The notes beneath the pieces are model-generated. The model was not told the DNA's origin and did no database searches. It saw nothing but the letters and a program-made list of their open reading frames with translations. Positions 26,283 through 34,154 of a stretch of 64,000 nt of DNA are shown piece by piece. The stretch is from a beta proteobacterium CB. GTDB lineage: Bacteria; Pseudomonadota; Gammaproteobacteria; Burkholderiales; Burkholderiaceae. The stretch's first letter is position 1. Each line of letters starts with the position of its first letter. The stretch covers positions 1,981,721-2,045,720 of the forward strand of contig CP004348.1 of NCBI GenBank assembly GCA_000342265.1. The letters are read 5' to 3'. Both the position numbers and the translations under genes were made by a program.

Positions 26283-26723
26283 TTATCGCTTAAACCCACT
26301 CCTTAAGCTGGCGCTTGCAGTTTCTATCTGAGCATCTAATTCTCCCGCCTCTACTGCCGACTTAATCGACTCCAATGCCTTTACTAGCTCAAGGCCACTA
26401 GCCACCTCAACACTGGGCTTGCCCTTTGCCAATTCTATGGTCCAGCTTCCATACTTCACAGAGACGCAAACCTTGCCTTGTTCTGATTGGAACCACCAGG
26501 GCTTAATTCTTTTTGGAACCTCCACTTGCTTACGCAATCCAGTTTGAGGGTCTTTAATTGAGCGATATTTCATCACTACAAACGGCGTGCCATCCATTTG
26601 ACTTTTGGCCAACTGGATCTGCTCCCAAAGTTTTGATCCCAGCTTATTTCTGCGAATCACGACGGCAGGCATATGGGTTGGTTTTTTAACTGCTACTAGT
26701 TTTAAGTTGCTCAATGCGCTCAT
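26283..26723 (-). CDS. DUF6641 family protein
   Basis: A 146-residue basic protein matching the DUF6641 pattern: MSALSNLKLVAVKKP N-terminus, a RRNKLGSKLWEQIQLAKSQ helix, a beta-rich middle (PWWFQSEQGKVCVSVKYGSWTIELAKGKPSVEV) and a C-terminal LELVKALESIKSAVEAGELDAQIETASASLRSGFK helix. The family is known mainly from integrative elements and plasmids of betaproteobacteria; the function is undescribed. It heads a leftward operon with the two small genes and reads away from a long repeat-bearing regulatory region. Confidence 0.75.
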   Translation of the reverse strand: MSALSNLKLVAVKKPTHMPAVVIRRNKLGSKLWEQIQLAKSQMDGTPFVVMKYRSIKDPQTGLRKQVEVPKRIKPWWFQSEQGKVCVSVKYGSWTIELAKGKPSVEVASGLELVKALESIKSAVEAGELDAQIETASASLRSGFKR

Positions 26724-27108
26724 TGTTTTCTCCTATGTAGTTAATGGGCATAAGCAGTTTGTTTTCGATCTGTTTATTTGGTCGACCTCTTTTTGCCAAT
26801 TCTTCTATTTCGACTCATTTTGGATAGAAAAAATGCGGGTTTTATTGAGCTGTCATAAATATTTTTGCGAGTTGCTTGGTTGCATAGTTGAAGTCGCAAG
26901 AAGAAAAAGAAGTTGCATAGTTGAGTTTGAGTAGTTGCTAGTAAGTTACTCGTAGTGGCAAATGAGTAACTCTGACCAAGTAACACAACTTCGTAACTCC
27001 TCTTTTGAGATCTGCGACTTTTACTGCAACTGATCTCTTCTGATCTCTCTTGTAACCAACCAAGCAACTAGCAACAAGAACTCAATTAATAACACAAGGA
27101 GAAAATAA
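26724..27108. promoter_or_regulatory. Divergent regulatory region with direct and inverted repeats
   Basis: 385 bp between divergent operons. It holds a direct repeat TTGCATAGTTGA (26880-26891, 26913-26924; spacing 33), further GTTGC words, and an inverted repeat GTTACTC..GAGTAAC (26945-26951, 26964-26970). It is AT-rich and lacks a credible gene. It could be a control region, or an origin/transfer site of the mobile module. Confidence 0.5.
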
Positions 27109-27567
27109 ATGAGAGAAATCGCAATCAGAGGCTTTATCAACGAGAAGTACAACACCCTATTTGGCAAGGGATTATTTAGACGAGCCATCTACAACGGATC
27201 GGTGGAGCTTCATAATCCAAACCAAAAGTATCTAGTAGATTTTTATGAATATGAACAATTTCAACATACCGCCAAGACAGATCAACAAATCGCTACTCTC
27301 AAAAAGTTTGAAGCCTGCGGGGTAGCGAATACGCCCGATCTTGTGATGTCATGGATTGTGCATTACGAACCCCTAACTAAATCTAAAGAGCTGGTCGATG
27401 GCTATTGCATTTACCTACAAACTACGGGTGAAGTGCATATTGAAATTGATGATGTTCTAAATGGAACAAATGATGAGTGGGACTTAAAAGCACATCATTG
27501 CAAAGCCATGGGCGCCAACAAGCCTGTATTTGTTGCCACGAACGTGGACTTGAACATAAAACAATAA
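27109..27567 (+). CDS. Hypothetical mobile-module protein
   Basis: A 152-residue soluble acidic protein preceded by a strong AAGGAGAAAATAA ribosome-binding site. No domain is recognised. Notable segments are the N-terminal IRGFINEKYNTLFGKGLFRRAIYNGSV and a central VMSWIVHYEPLTKS. It is the first rightward gene of the module that includes the short recombinase; a role in element maintenance is only inferred from position. Confidence 0.55.
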   Translation: MREIAIRGFINEKYNTLFGKGLFRRAIYNGSVELHNPNQKYLVDFYEYEQFQHTAKTDQQIATLKKFEACGVANTPDLVMSWIVHYEPLTKSKELVDGYCIYLQTTGEVHIEIDDVLNGTNDEWDLKAHHCKAMGANKPVFVATNVDLNIKQ

Positions 27568-27886
27568 AAACCCCTCAAAAAAGCTCTACACGCAACGATT
27601 TTGGGGCATCACACGCCTTGTTGCTGGGCGCATATCAAATAGCGTGCAGGGTTGATTTGAGCTATTGCTGTATGAAGCACTCAGATCATCGTCTAAAGAC
27701 GACAGGCACTAGGGATTTGGCATAAATATTTAAAGCAAATATAGGTTAAGAAAACTCTACTTTTCTTAACCTGATTTTGTAACTCATTGATTCTTGGAGG
27801 ATCTTTGCTTAAAAGCTTTCGGTCGCTTTATTTGCAATAAGAAAACACACTTGTATGTGCTTTTTTATTTATGAAAGGATTTACAA
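27568..27886. other. Intergenic region with a 12-bp inverted repeat
   Basis: Contains the perfect inverted repeat AGGTTAAGAAAA / TTTTCTTAACCT (27743-27754, 27761-27772, loop CTCTAC), a likely terminator or operator, and further hairpin-like sequence ahead of the recombinase (27841-27870). No gene is seen. Confidence 0.55.
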
Positions 27887-28453
27887 ATGGCTCAAGCTAA
27901 AACCCTTACCCAAGCAGAAATTGATCAAGTTCTGCGTTACGCAAGCACTAGAAAATATCCCGAGCGCAATCGCGCTCTCATCCTCACCAGCTTTTTGACC
28001 GGGATGCGGGTCGCCGAGATCGCCTCCATAAAGTTAGGCGACATTGTCAATGACGATGGCACGATCAAAAACGAAGTAAGACTATCTGCTGCGCAAACCA
28101 AAGGCGGTCATCCTCGCACCGTCTTTATCGCTAGCAAACTCAAAGCGGAATTAGAAGTATATTTGAAGACCAGGCATATCAAAGATCCCACAATTGCTTT
28201 TTTTCACACTGATAGAAGACTTAAATTCACACCCAACGGTTTATGCGTATGGTTCTTTTCACTATATCGAGGTGCGGGCATTAGTGGTGCAAGTAGCCAT
28301 TCGGGAAGACGCTCGATGATTACCTCACTTGCCCAAAAAGGAATTGGGGTGCGAGTCTTAGCTGAAATCGCAGGTCATCGGTCGATTGCGGTAACCCAAA
28401 AATATATCGATGCCAATCCTGAAATGTGTCGCAATGCGATGGAATTAATTTGA
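27887..28453 (+). CDS. Short tyrosine recombinase (catalytic domain only)
   Basis: At 188 residues this is essentially a stand-alone tyrosine-recombinase catalytic domain. All key residues are visible: Arg41 (TGMRVAEI), Lys72 (QTKGGHPR), His138-x-x-Arg141 (SHSGRR), His164 (AGHRSIAVTQ) and nucleophile Tyr173 (KYID). The core-binding N-terminal domain of Xer or phage integrases is missing, yet the frame has a good GAAAGGATTTAC upstream sequence, so this is its natural size. Such short recombinases occur on plasmids and integrative elements, where they may resolve or invert DNA. It is followed by a long hairpin (28472-28500 region). Confidence 0.8.
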   Translation: MAQAKTLTQAEIDQVLRYASTRKYPERNRALILTSFLTGMRVAEIASIKLGDIVNDDGTIKNEVRLSAAQTKGGHPRTVFIASKLKAELEVYLKTRHIKDPTIAFFHTDRRLKFTPNGLCVWFFSLYRGAGISGASSHSGRRSMITSLAQKGIGVRVLAEIAGHRSIAVTQKYIDANPEMCRNAMELI

Positions 28454-28699
28454 TAGTCGGTTAAGAATTTAATCACTACATTTTCTTAATCACAAAAAAG
28501 TAGTGATTTTTCTCAAAAAGAAAATCGCCTGCTAAGCCCCTGTTCATGGGGATTTAATTTTTCGGAATTTTCTGTCAAGGAAATAAAACAACGCGGTGAT
28601 TTGTTTGAAAAATCCCAAAAATGTAGAGTTGCCCTTATCAACAAAGCACAAAGGCACTTTCGCCATTACCGCCTTGTTGATTTTTAAGGAGCTTTAAAA
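28454..28699. other. Intergenic region with two structured elements
   Basis: A hairpin AATCACTAC..GTAGTGATT (about 28472-28510) with trailing Ts acts as recombinase terminator. An ATCAACAA..TTGTTGAT pairing (about 28638-28680) lies just before the next gene and could be a leader structure. No gene is seen. Confidence 0.5.
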
Positions 28700-29740
28700 A
28701 TGGAAAATGCAATTGAAGTAACTAGCCATGCAGTAAACCCATCAGCAGCACAATCAACCACTCCTTCTGTGGATATTCGCAATATGAATGCCAATGTCAT
28801 CACTGAGGATTCATCGACTTTTGATGAAGTATTTGAGGTGGAAGGTGAAGTCAAACCCTCATCAAAACCTGTAGCGCCATCTGAACTCAAAGAATCGGAC
28901 AAAGATAAGGCGCAGCGTATGCAGGCAAGCTTGGATAAAGCCAAAGCGGCAAAATCTGCCAGCACCAGTCTCGTTCAGTACGAGCGTAAGCTCAGCTTAG
29001 AGGCTGCAACGGCAGATACATCAGCAATCATCCCAAAAGAGCGTAAAGAATACGTATCTGCGTTTAAAGCTGGCGTTGAGAAAACTGCTCGCAGTACTTT
29101 AGAGATGTGCCGCGTAGTATATGAAGCTGAGCAATCACTAGATAAGTTTCAATTTAAGACTTTTTGCGAAGAAGTCGGGCTTAAGGACTACAGCAGTACT
29201 GTTCGCAAGTTCTCTGCAATTGGTCGGGTATATCCACGCTTTATTCAATATGTGGATCAACTGCCAGCAAGCTGGACCAATATCTACTTGATTACTCAAA
29301 TTCCAGCAGATGCATTTGAGGAGTGCCTGACTAAGGGGTATGCCTTAAATAAGCTAACAGGCGCAAAGCTTGATGAGCTGGTCAAAAGCACAAAGGACAT
29401 CAATAAGATTGAAGAGCCTTTAAGCTTTGATAGCAAAAACTCTGGCTATGTATTTGCCAAGCTCTTGTTTACCAATAAACCTGATGACACCGATTGGCGT
29501 GCAATGGAAAAAGCATTAGCTGAAATCTCTGCCCGCTTACCAATCAAGTTTGTTATCAACAAAGAAGCTGGGGAGTTTGTGCAAGCTCGCCGTGAACAAC
29601 GCTATGAGCAGATCAAGCAAAGCAGCAAAAATGTCGATCTCAAGCCTGATTTATGGGATTTGGGCGCAGAAGCGAATGCCGTTTATAAAGTCGCAGAACG
29701 TACTGTTAATACAGCTGACAAGGCAGTCATTACTGTTTAA
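28700..29740 (+). CDS. Mobile-module protein with DUF3102/partition-like helical core
   Basis: A 346-residue soluble protein. The first 100 residues are low-complexity and acidic/Lys-rich; residues ~115-220 form a helical domain (TARSTLEMCRVVYEAEQSLDKFQFKTFCEEVGLKDYSSTVRKFSAIGRVYPRF) that resembles the DUF3102-type wing found in plasmid/element proteins that recognise DNA. The remainder has an alpha/beta segment (DTDWRAMEKALAEISARLPIKFVIN). Family placement is tentative. The AAGGAGCTTTAAAA sequence fixes the start. It probably serves regulation or maintenance of the module. Confidence 0.5.
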   Translation: MENAIEVTSHAVNPSAAQSTTPSVDIRNMNANVITEDSSTFDEVFEVEGEVKPSSKPVAPSELKESDKDKAQRMQASLDKAKAAKSASTSLVQYERKLSLEAATADTSAIIPKERKEYVSAFKAGVEKTARSTLEMCRVVYEAEQSLDKFQFKTFCEEVGLKDYSSTVRKFSAIGRVYPRFIQYVDQLPASWTNIYLITQIPADAFEECLTKGYALNKLTGAKLDELVKSTKDINKIEEPLSFDSKNSGYVFAKLLFTNKPDDTDWRAMEKALAEISARLPIKFVINKEAGEFVQARREQRYEQIKQSSKNVDLKPDLWDLGAEANAVYKVAERTVNTADKAVITV

Positions 29741-29747
29741 GACGACT

Positions 29748-29767
29748 GCTACCACTGCAGGGGTAGC
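29748..29767 (+). terminator. Hairpin after the DUF3102-like gene
   Basis: Stem GCTACC / GGTAGC with an 8-nt loop, followed by GTTGTTTT. Confidence 0.5.
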
Positions 29768-29782
29768 CGTTGTTTTAATACG

Positions 29783-29801
29783 TTGTTCCATTTAGAACAG
29801 G
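29783..29801. repeat. Partial copy of the TTGTTC..GAACAG repeat
   Basis: TTGTTCCATTTAGAACAGG, matching the inner part of the 71-bp repeats at 39092, 41387 and 42148. It abuts the stop codon of the integrase. Confidence 0.5.
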
Positions 29802-29803
29802 TT

Positions 29804-31018
29804 TTAAGCCAACTTCTCAGCATTCATCATCGGAGTGAGTTTTGAATAATGCCTTTCAATCATGCCAACACTAGTGCCCATTTGCCTAGCCAAAGTATGG
29901 ATATCAACCCCTCTTGCTAAGGCAAATGTGGCATAGGTGTGACGCAGGCTATATAAGGTTCTATTCTGACCTCCGCCATCAACCCGCATATTGCTACGAA
30001 CCATTAAGTTACGAAAGATATTTTCCATGTTGCTAATTTGCTCACCTGTTGGCAATCTAAATATCACCGCATCTAACTTAGCCTCAATCACTGCATTGAG
30101 CCCCGAGTAAGGCAACTTTTGCCACTTCATTACTCGTTCTAATACCTTGACCACAGCAGTTCTTGCTATCAAATATCTAGGGCCCGTTTTACCTGATACC
30201 CAAATCCTTAAGTATTTCTTTTCCCCAATCCAATGCCATTGCAAATGCTTCCACCTTAGCGGTAAGGCTTCCGTTCCATGTCGAACGCCTGTATTAACTA
30301 AAAACTCTATGTAATAAGTACACAGCGTTCTCATCAATGCTGTTCTCGCCGTATAAGAGCTCTTTTGCCATGTCTCCGTATAACTAAGTAACTCCTTAAT
30401 CTCTTCTGCTGTAAAGGCGGGGCGGGGCTGGCTCTTTTTACCTTTGCTATCTAATAGCGGCACGGCTTGATTGAGTCCAATATAGCCGCGATCACGGGCT
30501 AGATTAATCACACGAATATATGCGCTTGCGTGATTACGCTTAGTGCTTGCCATAGGAGTCTTGCCCATTTGTGAGATGCGCCAAGACTCAAAGTCGCCTA
30601 GTAGTTCATTGGTGATTTTGCTAATCTCATATTGCCCAAAGAACGGGATCAAGTATTTGTTAATAGCAAAGGCATAATCACGATAGATGCGTTTTCCTAG
30701 CTTGTTGTGAAGAGCCTGCGCCATATTGGCTAACTCATCTAGAGCAATTTGCTTAAAGGTTTTAGTGACAACGGCCAGGCCAGCGCCAATCTTGACTTTG
30801 ACAGTTTCGTAAATCGCAATTGCTTGAGTTTGAGCTTGATCAGCATCTTCCGTAGCAGTGGAGGCCGCGTGCCATTGCCCATTAGGCAACTTAAAACGGC
30901 ATTGCCACTTATTGCTTTTGGGGCGCCTAAACAGAGTTAATTCACCACGCAATAAGGAAATTGTTTTGGGTGACACTTGATTTGTATTGGCAGGGAAAAG
31001 CTGATTAAAGTTTTGCAA
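29804..31018 (-). CDS. Full-length tyrosine-type integrase
   Basis: A 404-residue phage/ICE-type site-specific recombinase. It has an N-terminal arm-binding region (LLRGELTLFRRPKSNKWQCRFKLPNGQW), a core-binding helical domain (residues ~90-200) and a catalytic domain with Arg in NTGVRHGTEAL, His-x-x-Arg in YSLRHTYATFALARG and nucleophile Tyr in MIERHYSKL. All catalytic elements are intact. The N-terminal half is clearly homologous to the broken integrase at 15177-15923. It is the best candidate for the enzyme that moves the internal module or the whole island. The start is immediately preceded by hairpin H2, with no space for a usual promoter. Confidence 0.88.
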   Translation of the reverse strand: MQNFNQLFPANTNQVSPKTISLLRGELTLFRRPKSNKWQCRFKLPNGQWHAASTATEDADQAQTQAIAIYETVKVKIGAGLAVVTKTFKQIALDELANMAQALHNKLGKRIYRDYAFAINKYLIPFFGQYEISKITNELLGDFESWRISQMGKTPMASTKRNHASAYIRVINLARDRGYIGLNQAVPLLDSKGKKSQPRPAFTAEEIKELLSYTETWQKSSYTARTALMRTLCTYYIEFLVNTGVRHGTEALPLRWKHLQWHWIGEKKYLRIWVSGKTGPRYLIARTAVVKVLERVMKWQKLPYSGLNAVIEAKLDAVIFRLPTGEQISNMENIFRNLMVRSNMRVDGGGQNRTLYSLRHTYATFALARGVDIHTLARQMGTSVGMIERHYSKLTPMMNAEKLA

Positions 31019-31022
31019 GTCG

Positions 31023-31043
31023 AGCGTCTAGTTATGGGACGCT
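31023..31043 (-). repeat. Conserved-loop hairpin family, H2
   Basis: Minus strand reads AGCGTC, loop CCATAACTA, GACGCT; identical to H5. It lies 42 nt after the stop of the 57-aa gene and 5 bp before the integrase start. Confidence 0.75.
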
Positions 31044-31084
31044 TGCTAGCTTAATTTCAGATTGAAGATTGGGCAACCGATAGA

Positions 31085-31258
31085 TTAGTTATTCCGAGTT
31101 CTACGATTCCTCTGCTCAAACTCAATAGCCTCTTCCAGTAGAGCCTTTTGCTTCTCAGCCTCTTTTGCTCGCTTGATTAAGTCTTTTCCTGCAATAACTT
31201 GTTGATCTTTAAGCAAAGAGTCTAGCGTGGGCTTACTCTTCCCATGGGAATCGTTCAC
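31085..31258 (-). CDS. Small charged protein downstream of the type III R-M genes (57 aa)
   Basis: A GTG-initiated frame with a GGAGGAG ribosome-binding sequence; GTG 31258 lies inside the end of the preceding gene (26-bp overlap), so translation is coupled. The product is helical and very charged (LIKRAKEAEKQKALLEEAIEFEQRNRRTR), starting MNDSHGKSKPTLDSLL. No known family. It is the last gene of the mod-res transcription unit and could be an accessory, such as a modulator of the restriction enzyme, by position only. Confidence 0.6.
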   Translation of the reverse strand: MNDSHGKSKPTLDSLLKDQQVIAGKDLIKRAKEAEKQKALLEEAIEFEQRNRRTRNN

Positions 31259-31445
31259 GACTTAACTCCTCCATGATTTCACGCTTGCTCTTGGCAGATT
31301 TTGTAGAGCGATTAGTGCCGTACTTTGCCCAGTGAGCTTGATCGGCATGAATTTCATCCAGCTCACCTTTGGAGTCTTCGGCTAATGAGGTTAGCTTTTC
31401 AGCTTTTACCTTCCCCATAAACTCTATGTTGGATTCGGTTGTCAT
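31233..31445 (-). CDS. Small protein in the type III R-M operon (70 aa)
   Basis: A 70-residue acidic/basic mixed peptide starting MTTESNIEFMGKVKAEKL and ending in EELSRERFPWEE. It is separated from res by 9 bp and overlaps the next small gene, so it is clearly part of the operon. I do not recognise a domain; the central ADQAHWAKYGTNRSTKSAKS segment is predicted disordered. It is not a restriction or methylase fragment. Confidence 0.6.
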   Translation of the reverse strand: MTTESNIEFMGKVKAEKLTSLAEDSKGELDEIHADQAHWAKYGTNRSTKSAKSKREIMEELSRERFPWEE

Positions 31446-31454
31446 TATCTAGGT

Positions 31455-34142
31455 CTAGGCACCCAAGATCTTGTCGCTTATCTGTTGGGTTACATTGCGT
31501 CCATTTTCATCTCGTGCAAGCGCAAATAGAAATATGCAACGCCCATCACTAGATTTTTCCCATTGAGATCCAACCTGCATCTTCTCTCTAGAATCATCAT
31601 TGGTTGCATATACCTCGCCCTTATACTCAACCACAAGCACTCTTCCATCATTTAATTCAGCTACGAAGTCAGGATAAAAATAATCCGTAGATGTAGGCAG
31701 CCAAAAAGATAGTTTTGGCTGTCGCTCAATATTTCTAACCCAATGCTTCACCTCACTATTCGCGTCAATTGCTAATGCGCAAGCAAACTCTTCAGAAACA
31801 TTTCCCGAAGCAGTTTTTTCCTTCAAATCGTGAATAGAGGGATAAAAATGCTTGCCGAAGCTATAGCTACCCCGATATAAATTTCGCGCAGGATACTCAC
31901 CTGCTTTAAATTGAAAACTGAAATGCAACATATCGTGCTGTGTTGGCACAGCCATGTCCATTAGGCGAAGCTGGAAGCCTTTTTTAATTGCCAAATCTCT
32001 TAGTCGCTCAATCTCTCTGGTAATTGCAGTAGATAAAGGACTTTTCCCCCTAACCAAAGAGGTCAGGGTAAAGCCTCTATCACGAATTAAATGGGAAGTG
32101 AGCTTAGTAAGGTATGCCTGAAGAGCCCCTTGCGTTATACCCCAGTAACGGTTCATAACCTGCCTATCTAGCCACCGAACAAGATCTTGCTCGGAAACAT
32201 GGCTATCAATGCTATTCAAGTCGATCTGCTGTGTATTGGCAATTCGCCAAGTGACCTTTTCTCCGGCCATATCTATTTCAAATGCTTTTGTATCTTCGCT
32301 GATTGAGAATCCTGCCAGTTGCACTGGCGTTGCCAATAAATCCCAATCACCCAATATAGAGAGAGTTTCTTGCTCAACAAGCTCCAACTGACCATCCATG
32401 CTTAAACAAAGCTGCGGAATTGGCGCAAAGGCGGCACCCAAAGTGGCTGGGGCATTTAGCGCAACTCGGTTTGCACGATGATCATCAAATTGATCTTGAG
32501 CAGCTTGTTGATCTTTGGGCTTAACTGTTGCCTTAACAAATTGCTCCACCTGAGAAAAGGATTCCGCATCTACATAACGAGCAACCAAGGTAATGCCCTG
32601 TGTTGTTTTCCGAACCTCCACTAGATTCTTTATCTCTTCAGGCCAGTTAGTTCTATCGGGCTCAGCCGTGAGCTGGATGTGACATTCAGGAATTGCTGGG
32701 GCTGTCGGCCTTGTTTGTCCACCCTCAAATGGAAGCTGCTGGGTGGATGGAATAATGACTGATGCAAGCTCCAGTCTCTCAAACCCCATGTTTTGCACCA
32801 TGCGATCCTTTAGCCCAGCCGCAGCTTCAGCAAAGTTTTCCGCAACAATATGTGCATAAGCTTTATTGAGTTCATCTTGTTCTCTATTCTTTGCATAGGG
32901 CATGCGCAACACACGGCCCAATAGCTGCTCAACATCTTTAGATGAGTTCACAGATTGCAAAGATGCGAGAACATAAGCAAAGGAGCAATCCCACCCCTCC
33001 TTCAAAGCTTCAACTGTAATGACATATTGAATTTTGCATTCTGGGCTAAAAAGATTGATTCCATCTAACTCTTTTTGCGTCCCCGTGGCTATAGCAATTT
33101 GCTCTTCAGGAATTTTTTCTTCTTCAATTAGATATTGCTTTACAGCAGAAACAGTAGCCTCATTCCCGATTGGCGCAGCTTGAATAAGTGCTATTGGGCG
33201 AATATAGTCTGACTCTTTTTGTGCAATAGCGGCTAGGTTATCCCTTGTCAAAATGGCATCACGCAAACAATCACGCCAACCCGTAGGGTGCTCCGATAGA
33301 ACAATTGGCAACTTAATCATCTGCTCGGCCTTAAGCTCTTGAGCGGATACATGATATAAAACATTGTTACCCGTAATGGGAGTGGCTGTGAGCTCAAGCA
33401 CACAAGCTGGATTTAGCCTATCTAATGTAGCAAAAAATCGATCGGTTCGATTATTGTGTGCTTCGTCAACAATCACAATTGGATTTTGTAAGTGAAGCCA
33501 GTTTGCTATTGAATACTTAACCTTACCTATATCTTTATCCGTAAGATAGGGCTGGGTCACTAAATCATCAGCAGTAACTTTTTCTAAGTCGGCACTTAAA
33601 TTACTTGGCAGAGCGGAAAAATGTGGTGCCAACTCCTCAAAGAAAGAATAGACATTTCTTTGAGGAGTATTAGTCACATTGAAAGCTTGAATTGTGGCAA
33701 CAACCACAACACATGACCGACCAACATCTTGAGGATTTATAGTCTGAAGACTCTCTAAATCGCACACCTTAATCCTGTCTCCAAACTTCTCAGCAAGAGC
33801 TTGTCTATAAGGATGTTTTGAGTTGGACAAGGCTTCAAGTGTCTGTGAGCGAATAGTGTCTGAGGGAGTAAGCCAAAGAACAGTTGGGGCATCACTATCT
33901 AGCATCGCTTTACCAGCTAATGCAACACTATGTGCTGCAATAACTGTTTTTCCACCACCCGTTGGAACACGTAGACAAACTGATGGCGCCTTCTTAAATA
34001 TCTGGTTGTAAGTTTGGCTGGGCCGACCCTGCTCAAGCAAGGCCTTATTAAATGAATCTTGATGACTTGAGATTCTGGAGTTAATTAGAAACCGCTCAAG
34101 GCAAGAGAGGGCATTCTTTTGATAATTTTTTAATGTGAACAT
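31455..34142 (-). CDS. res: Type III restriction enzyme, Res subunit
   Basis: An 895-residue ATP-dependent restriction subunit. The superfamily 2 helicase core has Walker A PTGGGKT (residue ~64), the DEAH box in IVIVDEAHNN, motif III ELTATP, the C-terminal RecA motifs (EALKEGWDCSFAYVLASLQ and QLLGRVLRMP), and a C-terminal PD-(D/E)xK nuclease (FYPDFVAELNDGRVLVVEYKGE). With Mod it would cut DNA when two unmodified asymmetric sites in suitable orientation are met. The gene starts 12 nt after mod. No frameshift or missing motif is seen, so the system looks intact. Confidence 0.92.
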   Translation of the reverse strand: MFTLKNYQKNALSCLERFLINSRISSHQDSFNKALLEQGRPSQTYNQIFKKAPSVCLRVPTGGGKTVIAAHSVALAGKAMLDSDAPTVLWLTPSDTIRSQTLEALSNSKHPYRQALAEKFGDRIKVCDLESLQTINPQDVGRSCVVVVATIQAFNVTNTPQRNVYSFFEELAPHFSALPSNLSADLEKVTADDLVTQPYLTDKDIGKVKYSIANWLHLQNPIVIVDEAHNNRTDRFFATLDRLNPACVLELTATPITGNNVLYHVSAQELKAEQMIKLPIVLSEHPTGWRDCLRDAILTRDNLAAIAQKESDYIRPIALIQAAPIGNEATVSAVKQYLIEEEKIPEEQIAIATGTQKELDGINLFSPECKIQYVITVEALKEGWDCSFAYVLASLQSVNSSKDVEQLLGRVLRMPYAKNREQDELNKAYAHIVAENFAEAAAGLKDRMVQNMGFERLELASVIIPSTQQLPFEGGQTRPTAPAIPECHIQLTAEPDRTNWPEEIKNLVEVRKTTQGITLVARYVDAESFSQVEQFVKATVKPKDQQAAQDQFDDHRANRVALNAPATLGAAFAPIPQLCLSMDGQLELVEQETLSILGDWDLLATPVQLAGFSISEDTKAFEIDMAGEKVTWRIANTQQIDLNSIDSHVSEQDLVRWLDRQVMNRYWGITQGALQAYLTKLTSHLIRDRGFTLTSLVRGKSPLSTAITREIERLRDLAIKKGFQLRLMDMAVPTQHDMLHFSFQFKAGEYPARNLYRGSYSFGKHFYPSIHDLKEKTASGNVSEEFACALAIDANSEVKHWVRNIERQPKLSFWLPTSTDYFYPDFVAELNDGRVLVVEYKGEVYATNDDSREKMQVGSQWEKSSDGRCIFLFALARDENGRNVTQQISDKILGA

Positions 34143-34154
34143 TGCTTCTCGCAG

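Noticed and set aside
26774..27067. 97-codon minus-strand frame in the divergent control region
   Set aside because: Ser/Arg/Thr-rich translation of repeats, no start context; the region is better explained as regulatory.
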